A stretch of DNA of 64,000 bases, taken from assembly GCA_030159075.1 (NCBI GenBank), contig BROG01000228.1:372001-436000 (forward strand), read 5' to 3'. This stretch comes from Atrina japonica. Taxonomy: Eukaryota > Mollusca > Bivalvia > Pterioida > Pinnidae. The notes under the pieces were generated by a model, which worked only from the letters and a program-made list of their open reading frames with translations, had not been told where the DNA came from and did not search any database. Numbering within the stretch: the first letter of the stretch is position 1; each line of letters opens with the position of its first letter. Position numbers and translations under genes: made by a program. Shown here piece after piece: positions 1 to 11,998 of the stretch.

Positions 1-537
1 TTTGATGTTGATCTCATGATCCTAATGAAAAAATAATGTAACGGGACATGCATTTAAATTTCCATGTGTACACACAATTTTTCCCAATATGACACAAATT
101 CACGCTAAAATTCCCAATTGTGTTGCCAATTGCATTTTCCCAAAATTGACAGAAAAAGGCCTGCATGTAGGTTACGTTTTGATTCATCAATACTTTCCAA
201 ATACTTTCTTATCTTCTTTGAATTTTGATATGTAAATCAGAAATAAAATTTCAGAAGGAAAAAAAATTACTGCCAAAATTCTATGTAAACAATGGATTTT
301 ATAAGATGGTTAAATTTGGTAACATCAAGCAAATAATTGTTTGGTCTTGATATAACACCCATCTATTGATAAGAAACTGTAGGCATCAGTAATTTTTTTC
401 ATACATGTATGTTAAAAAAAAAGTAGGTAAATGTTGGAAGTTTTATGGGACAGATATTGATCATTTTAACATTGTTTTTTGTTTGTTATTAACCAAGTTT
501 GCGTGTCATAAATGATTCTTTTATTGCCCATTAGTGA

Positions 538-690
538 TATTGTGATAATGAGAGTTCACAGAAAAACCCCCACACGAAGGTCCTGTATCAAGATCGACTT
601 CCTTTGTTGACAGATGCAGAGATTGCGATTTGTGGCATCCTGGTCATTTACAGCAAATCGATTGGCGACGTTTTAGAGATTGCATCATGA
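538..690 (+). other. short open frame of unknown origin
   Basis: A 50-codon frame without ATG runs to the TGA at 688-690. It reads in part LPLLTDAEIAICGILVIYSK and ends SIGDVLEIAS. The local base composition is richer in CG dinucleotides than the surroundings. A plausible acceptor (ttctttattgcccattag-like, ending 534) lies just upstream, but using it exactly would place a stop at once in this frame. I do not recognise the peptide. It could be a remnant of a transposable element or chance. Confidence 0.15.
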
Positions 691-1215
691 ATGGCAAATT
701 TTATTTGCAGTTTTTGAATTTAATAGTCCTTTCTATTGCTGATCCATTTAAGACAGCAATCAGGTGTCCTAATTATGTGTATTGAAGCTTTAGACTTTAC
801 GTAAAAATACAGGTGTTTGCATCTATAATTGAAGTAAACAGGTGAAATGTTTATTTAAAGATAACAGTATTGGTGATAAGCCAGTGTGACTCATCTTGAT
901 GCCTTTAAATAAAATAATTGTATTTGGGGAGATGATTGATCTATTAAATGTAATTGTCAAAATAAAAGACATATATATTTTTCCAGGCAGTAAAAAGTAA
1001 AGTGTGTTCCTGCGATTATTGTTAGATCTTCTTTGTAAATGATTTCCTTTTCAAACATGTCCACATGTAGCACACAGATTTGGTGACAATCTTGATATAT
1101 GCATATGTATATTATACTGTTGTTTGGAGCTTTCATACTATCCTATAATATTAGTAGTCCCATCTTTCCGTCTGGTTAGGGTTTGGTTAAAGTTTTGTAA
1201 TTGCTCACCATTTAT

Positions 1216-1302
1216 TTAACTCACCCCTAAAGACACTTTTGGACTGATCTAAGTCAATGATTTACAGAAGAGTTCAATGTTTTTCAGGGTTTGATGAGTT
1301 AA
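1216..1302 (+). mobile_element. 87-bp MITE, TTAA-ended family
   Basis: Terminal inverted repeats read ttaactcacccctaaa at the left and gatgagttaa at the right. The core contains gatttacagaagagt. Five copies of this family occur in the window. Confidence 0.65.
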
Positions 1303-1737
1303 GTTAGTTTTACAGGAAGGGGATACACATTGATTTATTAACATTCTCAGAAAACTTTACAGCGGATGATTGTTTCAGTTTTGTTTTATATCAAGAAATT
1401 AGGAAGCATCACCAATCACAGCTGAAGTTCTACAAATCTTGACCTTTGCTTTAGCCTGATGTCAATGCAATGAGAATTTTTTAACTTGTCATACCTGCTG
1501 TAATATGAGACACCTCATTTTAAAGACTACTCAGGTTTTGCATCTAATGTTCACTGATTGGCAAAGTATGGGTCAAACAATTTGTGTATGAAATCATACT
1601 CGTATGTAAATCCTAAGACTATCTACTTATTAGTTATAAGCTCTTCCATGAGAAAATTCTGAGCAGTATATTTAGATGATAAAATTCAGATGTATATGTT
1701 GAAGATTTTCTACATCTCTTTTAAATATCTACATGTA

Positions 1738-1827
1738 TTAACCCATTTACCCTGGAAATCAATGGACTCTTCTGTAAATCAATGTGTTAGACCATTACAA
1801 ATGTGGCTGTGACAGTGAATGAGTTAA
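1738..1827 (-). mobile_element. 90-bp MITE, TTAA-ended family (reversed)
   Basis: It starts ttaacccatttaccctgg and ends gtgaatgagttaa. The core is in reverse (actcttctgtaaatcaatg). Confidence 0.6.
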
Positions 1828-2602
1828 TCATGTTCTGAACTTGTAACATTAATTGTTATCCCTCTAAGGGAATATTGGTTTGCCAATGCTGTCTGTCCTG
1901 TGTACGTTCATCACAAATCTTTCCAGGCTATAACTTTACGACAATTCCTGAGTATGCATACAATCTTTGATATTATGTTATTATTGGTCATGACCTAAAG
2001 GTGTGTTGAGACCTTGGCCCGGTGTCACATCTTGAAGGTCAAGGTCACATTGCACCGCCAGACAGAATTGTTGTCCAGGGTGTGATTTGATATGGTAAGG
2101 GAAGGGAGACATGTTTTTGTTACAAAAACAACAACTCCTTATCAATTGTGAACCAGATCTCAAAATTGTTTGGTAATTTACTAAAAAGTAATTTGTTTAC
2201 ATAACACTTTATTTGTAGATAACATTTTAAAGTCTTATCCAAAATAGATAAAAGTCTCACCCTAGAAGTTGTATGAAGTAGGAAAACAATGAGTTTCTGA
2301 CATTAAGAATTGCAAAAGGAAAGATATTTGATGAAACATGAGTGAACTAATTGAAAAGTCATTATACCTGTACATATTCAATCATTTCAATAGAGATAGT
2401 CAATTTATAGCTATATTAACGAAAACTTCAATGCTTATTTCTATCTACATGTGAAGTAAAGCAATATCTTCTGCTGGCTACATGTACAGTAAAACCTCTG
2501 CCACTTCATTAATTTGCCCCTTCTCTTTATTCCACAATTTTTGAAAGTCTACTTCTCTAATTTTCCCTATGATTTATCTAAGGTCTCCTTTAACCCATCG
2601 CA

Positions 2603-2838
2603 GGGGCCTCCGTGGCTGAGTGGTTAGAGCATTGCGCTTTAAATCACAAGGCCTCTCACCTCTGGTTCGAATCACGCTAGGGTAATTTCGAATTAAAGTG
2701 AGAAAGTTTGCCAGTTTTCTTGCAGAAGGTCGGTGGTCTTTACCCGGGTGACCGGGGTTTCTCCTCCACCAATAAAAACTGGACGCCATCATATGACTGA
2801 AAGATTGTTGAGTATGGCGTAAAACAAAAACAAAAACC
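2603..2838 (+). mobile_element. tRNA-derived SINE
   Basis: It begins ggggcctccgtggctgag. A pol III A box (tggctgagtgg, 2613-2623) and a near-perfect B box (ggttcgaatc, 2664-2673) lie in the tRNA-like head. The body has the 'gtgagaaagtttgccagttt' block shared with the other copies, and the tail ends in repeated aaaac units. This is the best-preserved promoter of the family in the window. Confidence 0.85.
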
Positions 2839-3594
2839 TTCAACCCATCACCAAAACCCTTTTCAATGCCAAATTTGGGCTTAACAAATTGTGGCAGTTT
2901 AACGATGTTTCACTGTATTTTGCATAACATTCACAACTCGTCTTCTACCCCAAAATCTATTGACACCTGCTTTATATTTATGCCTGATCTATGAGTTAAA
3001 GAAAAACCACTTGCAGTATAATTTTATTTGTGTAGCTGTTCATTGAATTATATATGTAGGTTTAATGTCTAGACAAAGGAAACCTTTGACACATAGATAC
3101 ATACATGTAGTAAAATATTGAAAAAAAAATATTGATCAAATTAAAATGTTCAGAAATCTGATCTCGTAATTCCTTTGCTTCTGTTTTTCAGTGGTTTAAT
3201 ATGGTAGTAGTCAAAGAAATTTAATCTTTCAGTCAAACAATATTGAAATATTAATACTTCATCTGTTATTGCAATGTATGCATGCCTCACAAAACAGACA
3301 ACCTCCACGGATTAATATCATCAACATGTGGGTCGGGTAAAAGGACCCATTTCCAATGTAAATTTATTTTTTTTTTTTTTGAGCAAAATTTCACAATTAT
3401 GTACACTGTAGAGCTCACATTCAGTACACCAACAAAGAAGAATATCATAAATTAAACCTAGTACCTGATATTTTCGGTATCAGCTGATAATCTTTTACGG
3501 AAGTAATATTTGGCACTGATGACACCATTTAAATTCTAAATTAATATAGTCATCTTTTTACAGTGGTTACTCTTAGATGGACAATAAAACAATT

Positions 3595-4045
3595 TATTGG
3601 AATAAGTACATGAAATTTTATATGAATTCATTAATTTGTGAAAACTGAACTGTTATGAGTCAAAAGGCTTAACATTGAACTGTTCTATAAGTCAAAAGGG
3701 TTTTAAATCTCAAAAGAACCATAAACCTCATCTTCAGTACTGGCATCACTGATCAAGGTCAAAGCATCATTGAACCTTTTTATGTTTATAACAAAACATT
3801 TGTTAAGATTCTATAACTTTTGTCAATTAATCCACTTCAGATCGTACTTCACCTACTTGTGTATGTAAACTTAAAGACAGACGCCGAGTAGGTTAGTTTC
3901 TTTCACCAATATCAATTATTCAATTATTGGTGATAATTATTTTAATGACCTAACAATTGCCATGCAACAAGTGGGTTCAGCAACTGCTCCTAAGTTGTGC
4001 ACGATCTTGAAGACAGTTGTGTAACCCTTACTTGTTGTGTAGACT
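3595..4045 (+). repeat. local duplication, unit 1
   Basis: It shares collinear blocks with 4245-4625: aagaaccataaacctcat, tttttatgtttataac, accaatatcaattatt, caagtgggtt and agacagttgtgtaa. The copies are diverged and contain indels. Confidence 0.6.
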
Positions 4046-4244
4046 ACATTGAAGAGAGTAATTAGCATCTTTCTAGAAGGTGGAATATTTTGCAATGCAT
4101 ACAAAATGATGTCTTTTGATGACCTACTTGTAATGATTGGCTAATTGAATGTGTCACCAAATGTCCCTAACTGACCGGAGCTAACTTTGACTGACAACTG
4201 TTTTTAGATATGATGGATGAATGTAAAGGTTGTTTAAGAATAAC

Positions 4245-4625
4245 TTTCAATACAAAATTATTTATTCGAATGAAAATTTGAAATCATAAATGAATTCAAT
4301 AATTAATGAAAAGTGAAGTTTCCATTGTTAAAGAACCATAAATCTCATTCTCAGTACTGACGTCAAGGTCAAAGCTTCCAGGAAACTTTTTATGTTTATA
4401 ACGGAACATGATATTTGCTCTAATTAACTTCTGACAATAAATCATCTAGGGATGGCTCTTTCACCTTCACCTAAAGACAGATGCTAAGTAGATTTCTGTT
4501 ACCAATATCAATTATTGGAGATGATTATTTCAAAGACCTAATATTTGCCATGTAACAAGTGGGTTAAACAACTGCTCCTTGGTTTACACCCCCAGAGACA
4601 GTTGTGTAAACCTTTCTTATTAATT
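4245..4625 (+). repeat. local duplication, unit 2
   Basis: This is the second, shorter copy of the unit at 3595-4045, in the same orientation. A weak third partial copy may follow near 4650-4700. Confidence 0.6.
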
Positions 4626-4809
4626 TATTGGTGGTAATTAAATACCTTACATTGCCATGGTCCTCGGGCTACAGCTTTGGAGACAATTCTGTAACCTTCC
4701 ATATTTGATGGCAAAATGCTGTGTAATATACTTGTACAAGACATGTGACTCATGTAACTGTTTATACATTGGACCTATAATTTATTTTTTCTTGTTCTTA
4801 TTATATAAC

Positions 4810-6705
4810 AGAATTTCCTTGTTAATGTTACCGCTAGTTCTCAGAAAGGACTGAAGGGTTCTCCTTGAAATTTGACCTGAAGGTTCCCCTTGAGGTCTAG
4901 TTAAGCATATTACATTTTCAGAGAGATCGGAATCCAACATGGCCAACAGGGGCCATCTTGGATTTTGAACGAAGAAAGTTTGTTACTGCTACTTCTCAGA
5001 AAGTACTGAAGGGATCTCATTGAAATTTGACATGAAGGTTCCCCTTGAGGTGTAGTTGTGCATATTACATTTTCGAAGAGATCGGAATCCAACATGGCTG
5101 ACAGACGGCCATCTTGGATTTTGACCAAAGGAAGTCTGTCACCGCTACTTCTCAAAAAGGACTGAAGGAATCTCCTTGAAACTTGACATGAACGTTCCCC
5201 TTGAGGTCTAGCTGTGCATATTATATTTTAAGAGAGATTGAAATCCAACATGGCCAACAGATGGCCATCTTGGATTTAGACCAAAGGATGTTTGTTACTG
5301 CTGCTTCACAGAAAGTACTGAAGGGATTCCATTGAAATTTGACATGAATGTTCCCTTTGAGGTCTAGATGGGCATCTTACATTTTCAAAGAGATCCAAAT
5401 TCAACATGGCCGACAGGTGGCCATCTTGGATTTTGACCAATGGAAGTTTGTTACTGCTACTTTTTTTTTAAAGGACTGAAGGGATTTCCTTAAAATTTGA
5501 CATCAAGGTTATCTGTGAGGTCTAGTTGTCTAGTTGTGCATATTGCATTTTCAGAGTGATCAGAATCCAGCATGGCCGACATGTGGCCATCTTGGATTTT
5601 GACCAAAGGAAGTTTGCTACCGCTTTTTAGCCCACCATCAACAGATGGTGGGATATTCATATGGACCTGCATCCATGTTCTGTCCATCGTCCATCCTTCC
5701 TGAACAATTCTTGTTACTGCTAGTTCTCAGAAAGGACTGAAGGGATCTCCTTGAAATTTGACATGAAGGTTCCCCTTGAGGTTTAGATGTGATTATTACA
5801 TTTTCAGTGAGATCAAAATCAAAGATGGACACCTGTTGGCCATGTTGAATTTCATTCTCTCTTAAAATGTAATATGTTCAGTTCAAGTTCAGTTTCTCCA
5901 TAATCTTGTGAAAAAAGTATTTCACAGAGTCAGAAATATGGATTTAAGTTCGAATTCAATGTTGAGACACAAAATAAGAGAAAAGAAGAGTCTGTCATAG
6001 ATCAGACATAGAATATTCCATAGTGGGCGCCAAGATCCGTTTTGGATCTCTTGTTCTCAGGAAGGACTGAAGGGATCTCCTTGAAATTTGACATGAAGGT
6101 TTTGCATATTGCATTTTCAGAGGGAACGGAATCCAACATGGCCGACAGGTGGCCATCTTGGATTTTGACCAAAGGAAGTTTGTTACCGCTTCTTCTCAGA
6201 AAGGACGGAAGGGATCTCCTTGACATTTGATATGAAAGTTCCCCATGAAGTCTGTTGTGTAATTTACATTTTCAGAAAGATTCAGGAAACCAACAGGTGG
6301 CCATCTTGGATTTTGACCAAAGGAACGTTGTTACCACTATTTCTCAGAAAGGACTGATGTGATCTTGTTCAAATTTGACATCAAGGTTCCCCTTAAGATG
6401 TAGTTGTGCATATTGCATTTTCAGAGAGATCAAATCCAATATGGCCGATAAGTTTGTTACCACTACTTCTCAGAAAGGACTGATGGGATCTCCTTGACAT
6501 TTGATATGAAAGTTCACCTTTAGGTCTAGTTTTGCATATGACATTTTCACAGAGATTGGATTCCAACATGGCTGACAGGCAGCCATCTTGGATTTTGACA
6601 ATGGAAGTATGTTACCCCTATTTCTCACTAAGTACTAAAGGGATCTCATTGAAATTTGACATGAGGGTTGCCTTTGAAGTTTGAAGTCTAGTTGTGCATA
6701 TCAGT
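4810..6705 (+). repeat. array of ~150-bp units from a 'cccaccatc' repeat element
   Basis: Roughly ten diverged units of about 150 bp run head to tail. Each contains ctcagaaaggactgaaggga, tgaaatttgacatgaaggtt, gaggtctagttgtgcatatt and gccatcttggattttgacc. The array is split by a complete smaller element of the same family at 5625-6055. The open frames on the minus strand are by-products of the repeat. Confidence 0.8.
5625..6055 (+). mobile_element. complete short 'cccaccatc' element nested in its own family
   Basis: Its 5' end is tttag followed by the hairpin cccaccatc/gatggtggg (5631-5652). It holds one 150-bp unit and a distinct tail (attccatagtgggcgcc). It ends with the hairpin gatcc/ggatc (6034-6048) and tcttgtt. 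The outer array sequence (ttaccgctt...ctcagga) resumes exactly on the right, which defines both ends. Confidence 0.75.
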
Positions 6706-8562
6706 GTTCTAGGATTCCCATCTCCCGTCACCCGTGACAAGTCAATATTTGAAACGGGACCAATTAAACTTGATTACCCGTAGTTAAACAAATGTTAGCT
6801 AAATAAATACATGCATGAATTTTTTTTATTATTGACTGTAAATTTATTTTTCTTATAAAATAAATCAGCATTTCAGTACGAATGCGGTCAATACCTGATG
6901 TTTCTCAGTTTCACGGCACCAGGAAATCCCATCACTGCATTTTTGAAACTAAAATAGATATGATCCCTACGTCAAGGGAAATAATTTTGTAATCCAATGA
7001 AAATTCAGATTTTAAAGTATCTCTTCGTTTTTCCGATTTCTGCCTTGAACAAGTTCAAAAGGAAAACTTCGCGACTTGGAAATAGAGGATGATTTTGAAA
7101 CTAAAGAATAGAATGATCACATGTATTTAAAACAAATATATTTTCTTCATTCAAAATTTCATATCATTATTCAGCCGGAAACATGTATTTATTTGAAACG
7201 AAAAACACAATGACTGGAATTTGGGAGAAAGTCCCTCATTTGGACATGAACATTGAGGTGACGGAATCATCGCACCGGTGTAAATTATAATTTCCTTTAA
7301 TTAAACATTGATAGATCTATTGAAATCTTTTAGAATATTTAGAAAAACTTATACATGTAAAATTTAATCTGTTTCAGTCTATTGCTATAAATCATTTCAC
7401 CTGGGTGTAATGTATGTGAACAAGTTTCTGGGTGAAAAGGAATTTTAACATAAACATGAGCTGTTTTACTGTTTTAGTCGTTCTCTAGCATATTGCTTTT
7501 AGGTCTACTGTTTTATTTTTCAGCATGTCGTGAGAATCAAAGTAGATATATGCACAAATGTACATCACTTGCCTCATCAATTCATATTTAGAATTCAGTT
7601 GATGTCAAAAGAGCTTTTGAACAACTCAAAAAAGTTAATTTAATTTGGGAAATAGAGTGCTAGATTTACTAGTCGTTTAGGCTATTCAGTTTCTGCTGTG
7701 GTGCAATTGGGCCCCTGTTGCTGTTCAACAAATGAACCAACTTTCAACAAATCAAATAAATACAGGGCAGTTATTTGAGCTTTTGAATAGCAAGTATATT
7801 TATGATGTTATTCAGCTGTTGGCAAATTTATTATGCTTTTTTGGGGAAGGGCATTAAAATTCAGAAAATGATGAGCATTAGCTTACAGTATTTTCTGATC
7901 AGTAGATGTTATACACAATACACAACACAGACACAAATCATAAAGTATGTACACGGAAACCTTGGCTTTTCCATTTGAATTCTGGTAAACGGGTGTTCAA
8001 TTATGGTGCGATAATCACAGTAAAGGAAGACAAACATTAAACAACACTACTATATATATATTTTTCAAAGAAGCCTAGGGCCAAACATAAAAATATGTTT
8101 GTTTGCTGTTCCCCGACCCAGAGGTCCAAGGGTTGGTTCGGTAGGTATTTTATCAAAATTTTTTTTTTACCAATCATTAAAATTAAGTATAATACACAAA
8201 AAAAAATGATGTAGTAATTACCTTGCCTAGCCTATTGCTTACTAAAATCATCAATCTATATGTAAAGGTCTTTACGAATTAATTTCCTAAGCGCCGCAAT
8301 GAATTCAAGGTTGACAACTATAAATAAAAAAAATATTTTGGACGATCGTGGTAGAAAAAACTTTTCAGTCGGGCCATTAAAATCTCGGTGGAAATATTTT
8401 AATTTAGGCGAAGTTTCTGACATGAATTTCCTTTATATTTTTTCATTTTAAAAGGATTATAAAATTTGATGACTTTTAATCATTACAAGTTATAACACAA
8501 ATATATAAATTCAAAGTGCAATTATGCAAAACTTCATGTACATAATAAGTCAGTGAAAGTTA

Positions 8563-9000
8563 AGGAAAAACACCTGCTTTGTTTACAACATGGGCGCAGA
8601 CATTTTGGACACCCAAAGTTGTGCGGAGGGTAAAATGAGCCCAGAGATCTGATTGGTCATTAAATGAAAAAATTAGTTTTTTGCCCATTAATAAGAAATT
8701 AAGGTGATAAAAAAGATACAAATATTGGTACTACTTTGGAAATTTAGGGTTGAGATGAAAATTGAAAGGGAGGGGTCATATGAGAATAGATATTTTCCTT
8801 TGGTGCGGAATACACGAGTGAAACAAGTGAAAATTTGAAGTAGAAATGCAACGGCACGATTGCATATTTTGTTATCAAAAATATTGATCTTTCACACAGG
8901 GTACTTATTTGACCCAGATTTAATAAACATGGTAGTGACAGTGACCTGAAGTTTTGTAAATTAGCATTGAGGCCTAGGGAAAATATTTGGTGGTGTCTGT
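8563..9000 (+). repeat. 438-bp dispersed repeat, copy 1
   Basis: It runs from aggaaaaacacctgc to aaatatttggtggtgtctgt and matches 10832-11268 over its full length with scattered substitutions and short indels. It includes the block acaacatgggcgcagacatt. Confidence 0.8.
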
Positions 9001-10831
9001 ACTATAGAGAAATGCATTACACATGTAGTGGAAAGCCTTAAAATAAGTCATTTCTCTCGTTTTTATCACCTAAAACACTTTTATTCATACTTTTAAACAG
9101 ATAGGGTCTCTATGAAATCCTGTTGGGGGTCCAGTGCATATTTAATAGGTGTGTTGCCTCTACAAACATTATATGCATTGTTGCAAAAGATCTCTTAATT
9201 TTATCTGTATGTTTTATATTACACCTAGAACTAATATTTTTATCTTTATTGGTCAAAATTCCATCTGCTTGGAAAATTCAAGTATACACCCTCTCCTACA
9301 AACATGCACATGGTTCTTTTATAAAAAAATCATATAGTTATGGTGATACAAGTGACTAATTTTAGCAAAATGGGTTGGAAATGATGTTTCTGTTGTAAAT
9401 TTTAACCCATAAAATTAAAAATCAGACCTTTTTGAGGTAAAGACTGTTGATTTCTTCTTTTGAGGGCAAAATCTACATTTAGTCATTTTACTCTGCAGTG
9501 TATTTTTGTACCTTTTAGCTGTCTATGTACTGTTTGAAGGGTAAGAACCATCTTTTTTAAGAAAATTGTATTAAACTGCATGTCGTGATTTAAGTCTCAT
9601 CAGTAAAATATTTCATATGCACTGAAAACAATAAAAATTAATTTAAATCCCCCCCCCCCTGATGTACACAAGAATTTCCACATTGTGGTTAGGTCATCAA
9701 AATTTGGGTAATAGATAATTTGTAAGAAAAAAATTCAGAAATAGGGCGCTTTAACATTTTTTTTCAAAATCTATCAACATTTTAACCTGTAGAACAATAT
9801 TTCAATTTCAAATCCAGGAAATATTGTCCAATAAGAGATTTTTATCTAATTATCATACTAATTACCTGTAAAGGTAATTATAAAATATCAATTATATGTA
9901 TCAACTCATCTATATTCATTCAAGTTGCATTTTTTCATAAGTTTTTATTCAGTCAGGCTATTTTTGTTTGAATCACTTTTTTCAACCCTCCCCCCTTGCA
10001 AATGTCACTTAACACTCTCTTGGGCATACCAGACAAAAATTAACACCTGATTTGACTTTTACTGGTTTCTAAACTTAGCATAATTAAAATTTGACTTAGT
10101 TTTTCATCTGAAAACAAACTATAAATATGTCAAATCCTTTTAAAAGCAATTTGACTAGCATTTTGACCATTTAAGTGTCAGTCTTTAAAGTCAGACTCAG
10201 TTATCTGCCCTCTGTATTTAATTTTACATCATGAGACTTAATTAAGGGATGAAACAAAACATGGACATGTCTGAAAATGATTACATAACATATTTTGATA
10301 TAAATAGTTAAAATGTGTTGTATGTAAGGTATCCCCTCCCAGAAGTTTTACACTTTTATTAAGGGTGCACTTCATTCCTTGTCAATAAAAGCAATTTGAT
10401 GATTAAAAAATGACATGGTTTACTTTTAAGTGGCTTCAGAAATTCTTCTTTACTTCTGGCAAGGTTCCATGCTCATTAAAAATGATCCAGAAAAGTTTTT
10501 GTGAAGAAAATGAGCATTTTGGTACTTTTTCATTATTAAGGGTACCGTCTACCCTTCTGATCAGTAATATTGATAAATAATGTATGATCATTCAAAATAA
10601 TGACATGTGTTACAGACAATTCTGAATGAAAATCATGAAAGACACAACAACTTCTTCATATAGTATGTATTTGTTAAAATCACGGGATTGAGAGGTAGGG
10701 GTGTGACACATTGGCTGTTTCTCTTCAGGTTGGGTTCCCATCCTCATTATTAAGGGGGCTTGGTGTTCAGTTAATGAGATTTCCAAAAAATGCAAAATGA
10801 CCATTTTTGGCAATGTTTTGGATAAATCTAT

Positions 10832-11268
10832 AGGAAAAACACCTGCTTGTTTACAACATGGGCGCAGACATTTTGGACACAAAGTTGTGCGGAAGGGTAA
10901 AATGACCCAAGATCTGATTGGTCATTAAATGAAAAACATACTTTTGCCATTAATAAGTGAAATTAAGGTGATAAAAAAGATACTAATATTGTAGTACTTT
11001 GGGAAATTATAGGGTTGAATTGAAAATTGAAAGGGAGGGGTCTTATATAGATATTTTCCTTTGGTGCGGAATACTACGAATTAAAACAAGAAATTTGAAG
11101 TAGAAATGCAACGGCAACCTATACTTTTGATTACATAGTTTGTAATCAAAAATATTGAAATTCAGCAGTGGGTACTTATTTGACCCAGATTTAACTGGGA
11201 GTGACAGTGACCTGAAGTTTTGTAAATTAGCATTGAGGCCTATGGGAAAATATTTGGTGGTGTCTGTC
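10832..11268 (+). repeat. 437-bp dispersed repeat, copy 2
   Basis: This is the second copy, in direct orientation and 1.8 kb after the first ends. Both copies are non-coding. Confidence 0.8.
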
Positions 11269-11355
11269 CTTAAGTTGGGTTGTGGGCAAGCCATTTTCAA
11301 GTATGAACTTTCCCTTGTTAAGTTGAAAATGTAGGAAAATCCTAGAACACTATAT

Positions 11356-11492
11356 TACAGTTTCAGAAGGAACAGAATCCAACAATTTTCACAGAAATAT
11401 GGAAGAGGAAAAAAGAGAAAGGGACAGTCTGTTGTAAATCAGACATAGAACATTCCATGATGGGCACCAAGATCCCTCCGGGATCTCTTGTT
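11356..11492 (+). mobile_element. 'cccaccatc' element, 3' end fragment
   Basis: It carries the family's 3' end: ttccatgatgggcaccaag, the hairpin gatccctccgggatc (11471-11485) and tcttgtt. It stops 107 bp before the CEP97 exon. Confidence 0.65.
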
Positions 11493-11599
11493 ACTCCTAT
11501 TGTCTCCATTGCTTAATTTTATTTTATTCCTCTTGAATCTGAAATTGACGTGATATAGATAGTCAATTACAGTAAAATAAATATTCATCTTTATTTCAG

Positions 11600-11682
11600 G
11601 TGAGCTACCTGTCCTGTTTACCCAATCTGGAACAGTTATCATTGATGAACAACCCGTGTGTGTTGATGACAGCTTCTTCGCC
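11600..11682 (+). CDS. CEP97: CEP97 exon (last LRR / LRR cap), internal exon
   Basis: CEP97 is a centriolar distal-end protein that acts with CP110 to cap the mother centriole and hold back cilium assembly. This 83-nt exon encodes VSYLSCLPNLEQLSLMNNPC followed by VLMTASSP. It matches the end of the CEP97 LRR domain, where the human protein has a closely similar LEQLSIMNNPCV stretch (recalled from family knowledge). It follows a good polypyrimidine acceptor, ctttatttcag, ending at 11599. It is read from phase 0 and ends after two bases of a proline codon (cc, 11681-11682). No GT donor lies at the point where homology stops; instead ATATCCTTT begins at 11683, a minor-spliceosome donor. No stop or start is expected because this is an internal exon. 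The upstream LRR exons were looked for at 1-11599 and not seen, so they probably lie left of the window. Confidence 0.88.
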
Positions 11683-11691
11683 ATATCCTTT
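11683..11691 (+). other. U12-type 5' splice site ATATCCTTT
   Basis: The nine bases match the AT-AC U12 donor consensus exactly. The site sits at the point where CEP97 homology in frame stops (codons TCT TCG CC). Confidence 0.85.
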
Positions 11692-11885
11692 GTTGTTACA
11701 AAATAGCACTTGCCGTATTCTTCCTAATAAGTGCCCTTCCCCCTATAGTTCAGATTTACTCCCTTTTTTACACATGATCTAAAATCTTTTCTAGCTGGTT
11801 GACCAGAAAAAACATAAGTTACATCCAATATATTAAGTTTGTTTATTTGTTAATTGTTATTTAACATTTGACTCCGCTCTCAATA

Positions 11886-11998
11886 CGTGAATTTTTCTTG
11901 GGCACTTATTGGATCCATATGAAGACATCACTCGAATTTTTCACTCATATAAAGACATCACCGAATGCCAGGCCAGTGAAGGGCTTCAAATTTTGTCC
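11886..11998 (-). mobile_element. reversed 3' fragment of the second SINE family
   Basis: On the minus strand it shows caaaatttgaagcccttcac and an atatgagtgaaaaattcgag block, both shared with the element at 40262-40545. The tRNA-like head is absent. Confidence 0.5.

Larger units (their letters stand above)
1..11599 (+). other. CEP97 intron, 3' part (start lies outside the window)
   Basis: No LRR-encoding exon was seen here on the + strand, so this is read as the end of a long intron. It holds two short TTAA-ended MITEs (1216-1302, 1738-1827), a SINE (2603-2838), a local duplication (about 3.6-4.6 kb), the 150-bp-unit repeat element (4810-6705), a pair of 438-bp direct repeats (8563-9000, 10832-11268) and a repeat fragment ending at 11492. 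The stretches 1830-2600, 2840-3590, 6706-8560 and 9001-10831 show only AT-rich sequence with no feature I could assign. Confidence 0.6.

Noticed and set aside
2603..2680. Possible tRNA gene (A and B boxes present)
   Set aside because: The head is followed by a conserved non-tRNA body and an A-rich tail, repeated at many places in the window, so it is a SINE; no cloverleaf with a proper acceptor stem is evident.
8563..11268. LTR retrotransposon bounded by the 438-bp direct repeats
   Set aside because: The repeats lack TG..CA ends, there is no primer-binding site or polypurine tract at the inner edges, and the 1.8-kb interior has no gag or pol frame.
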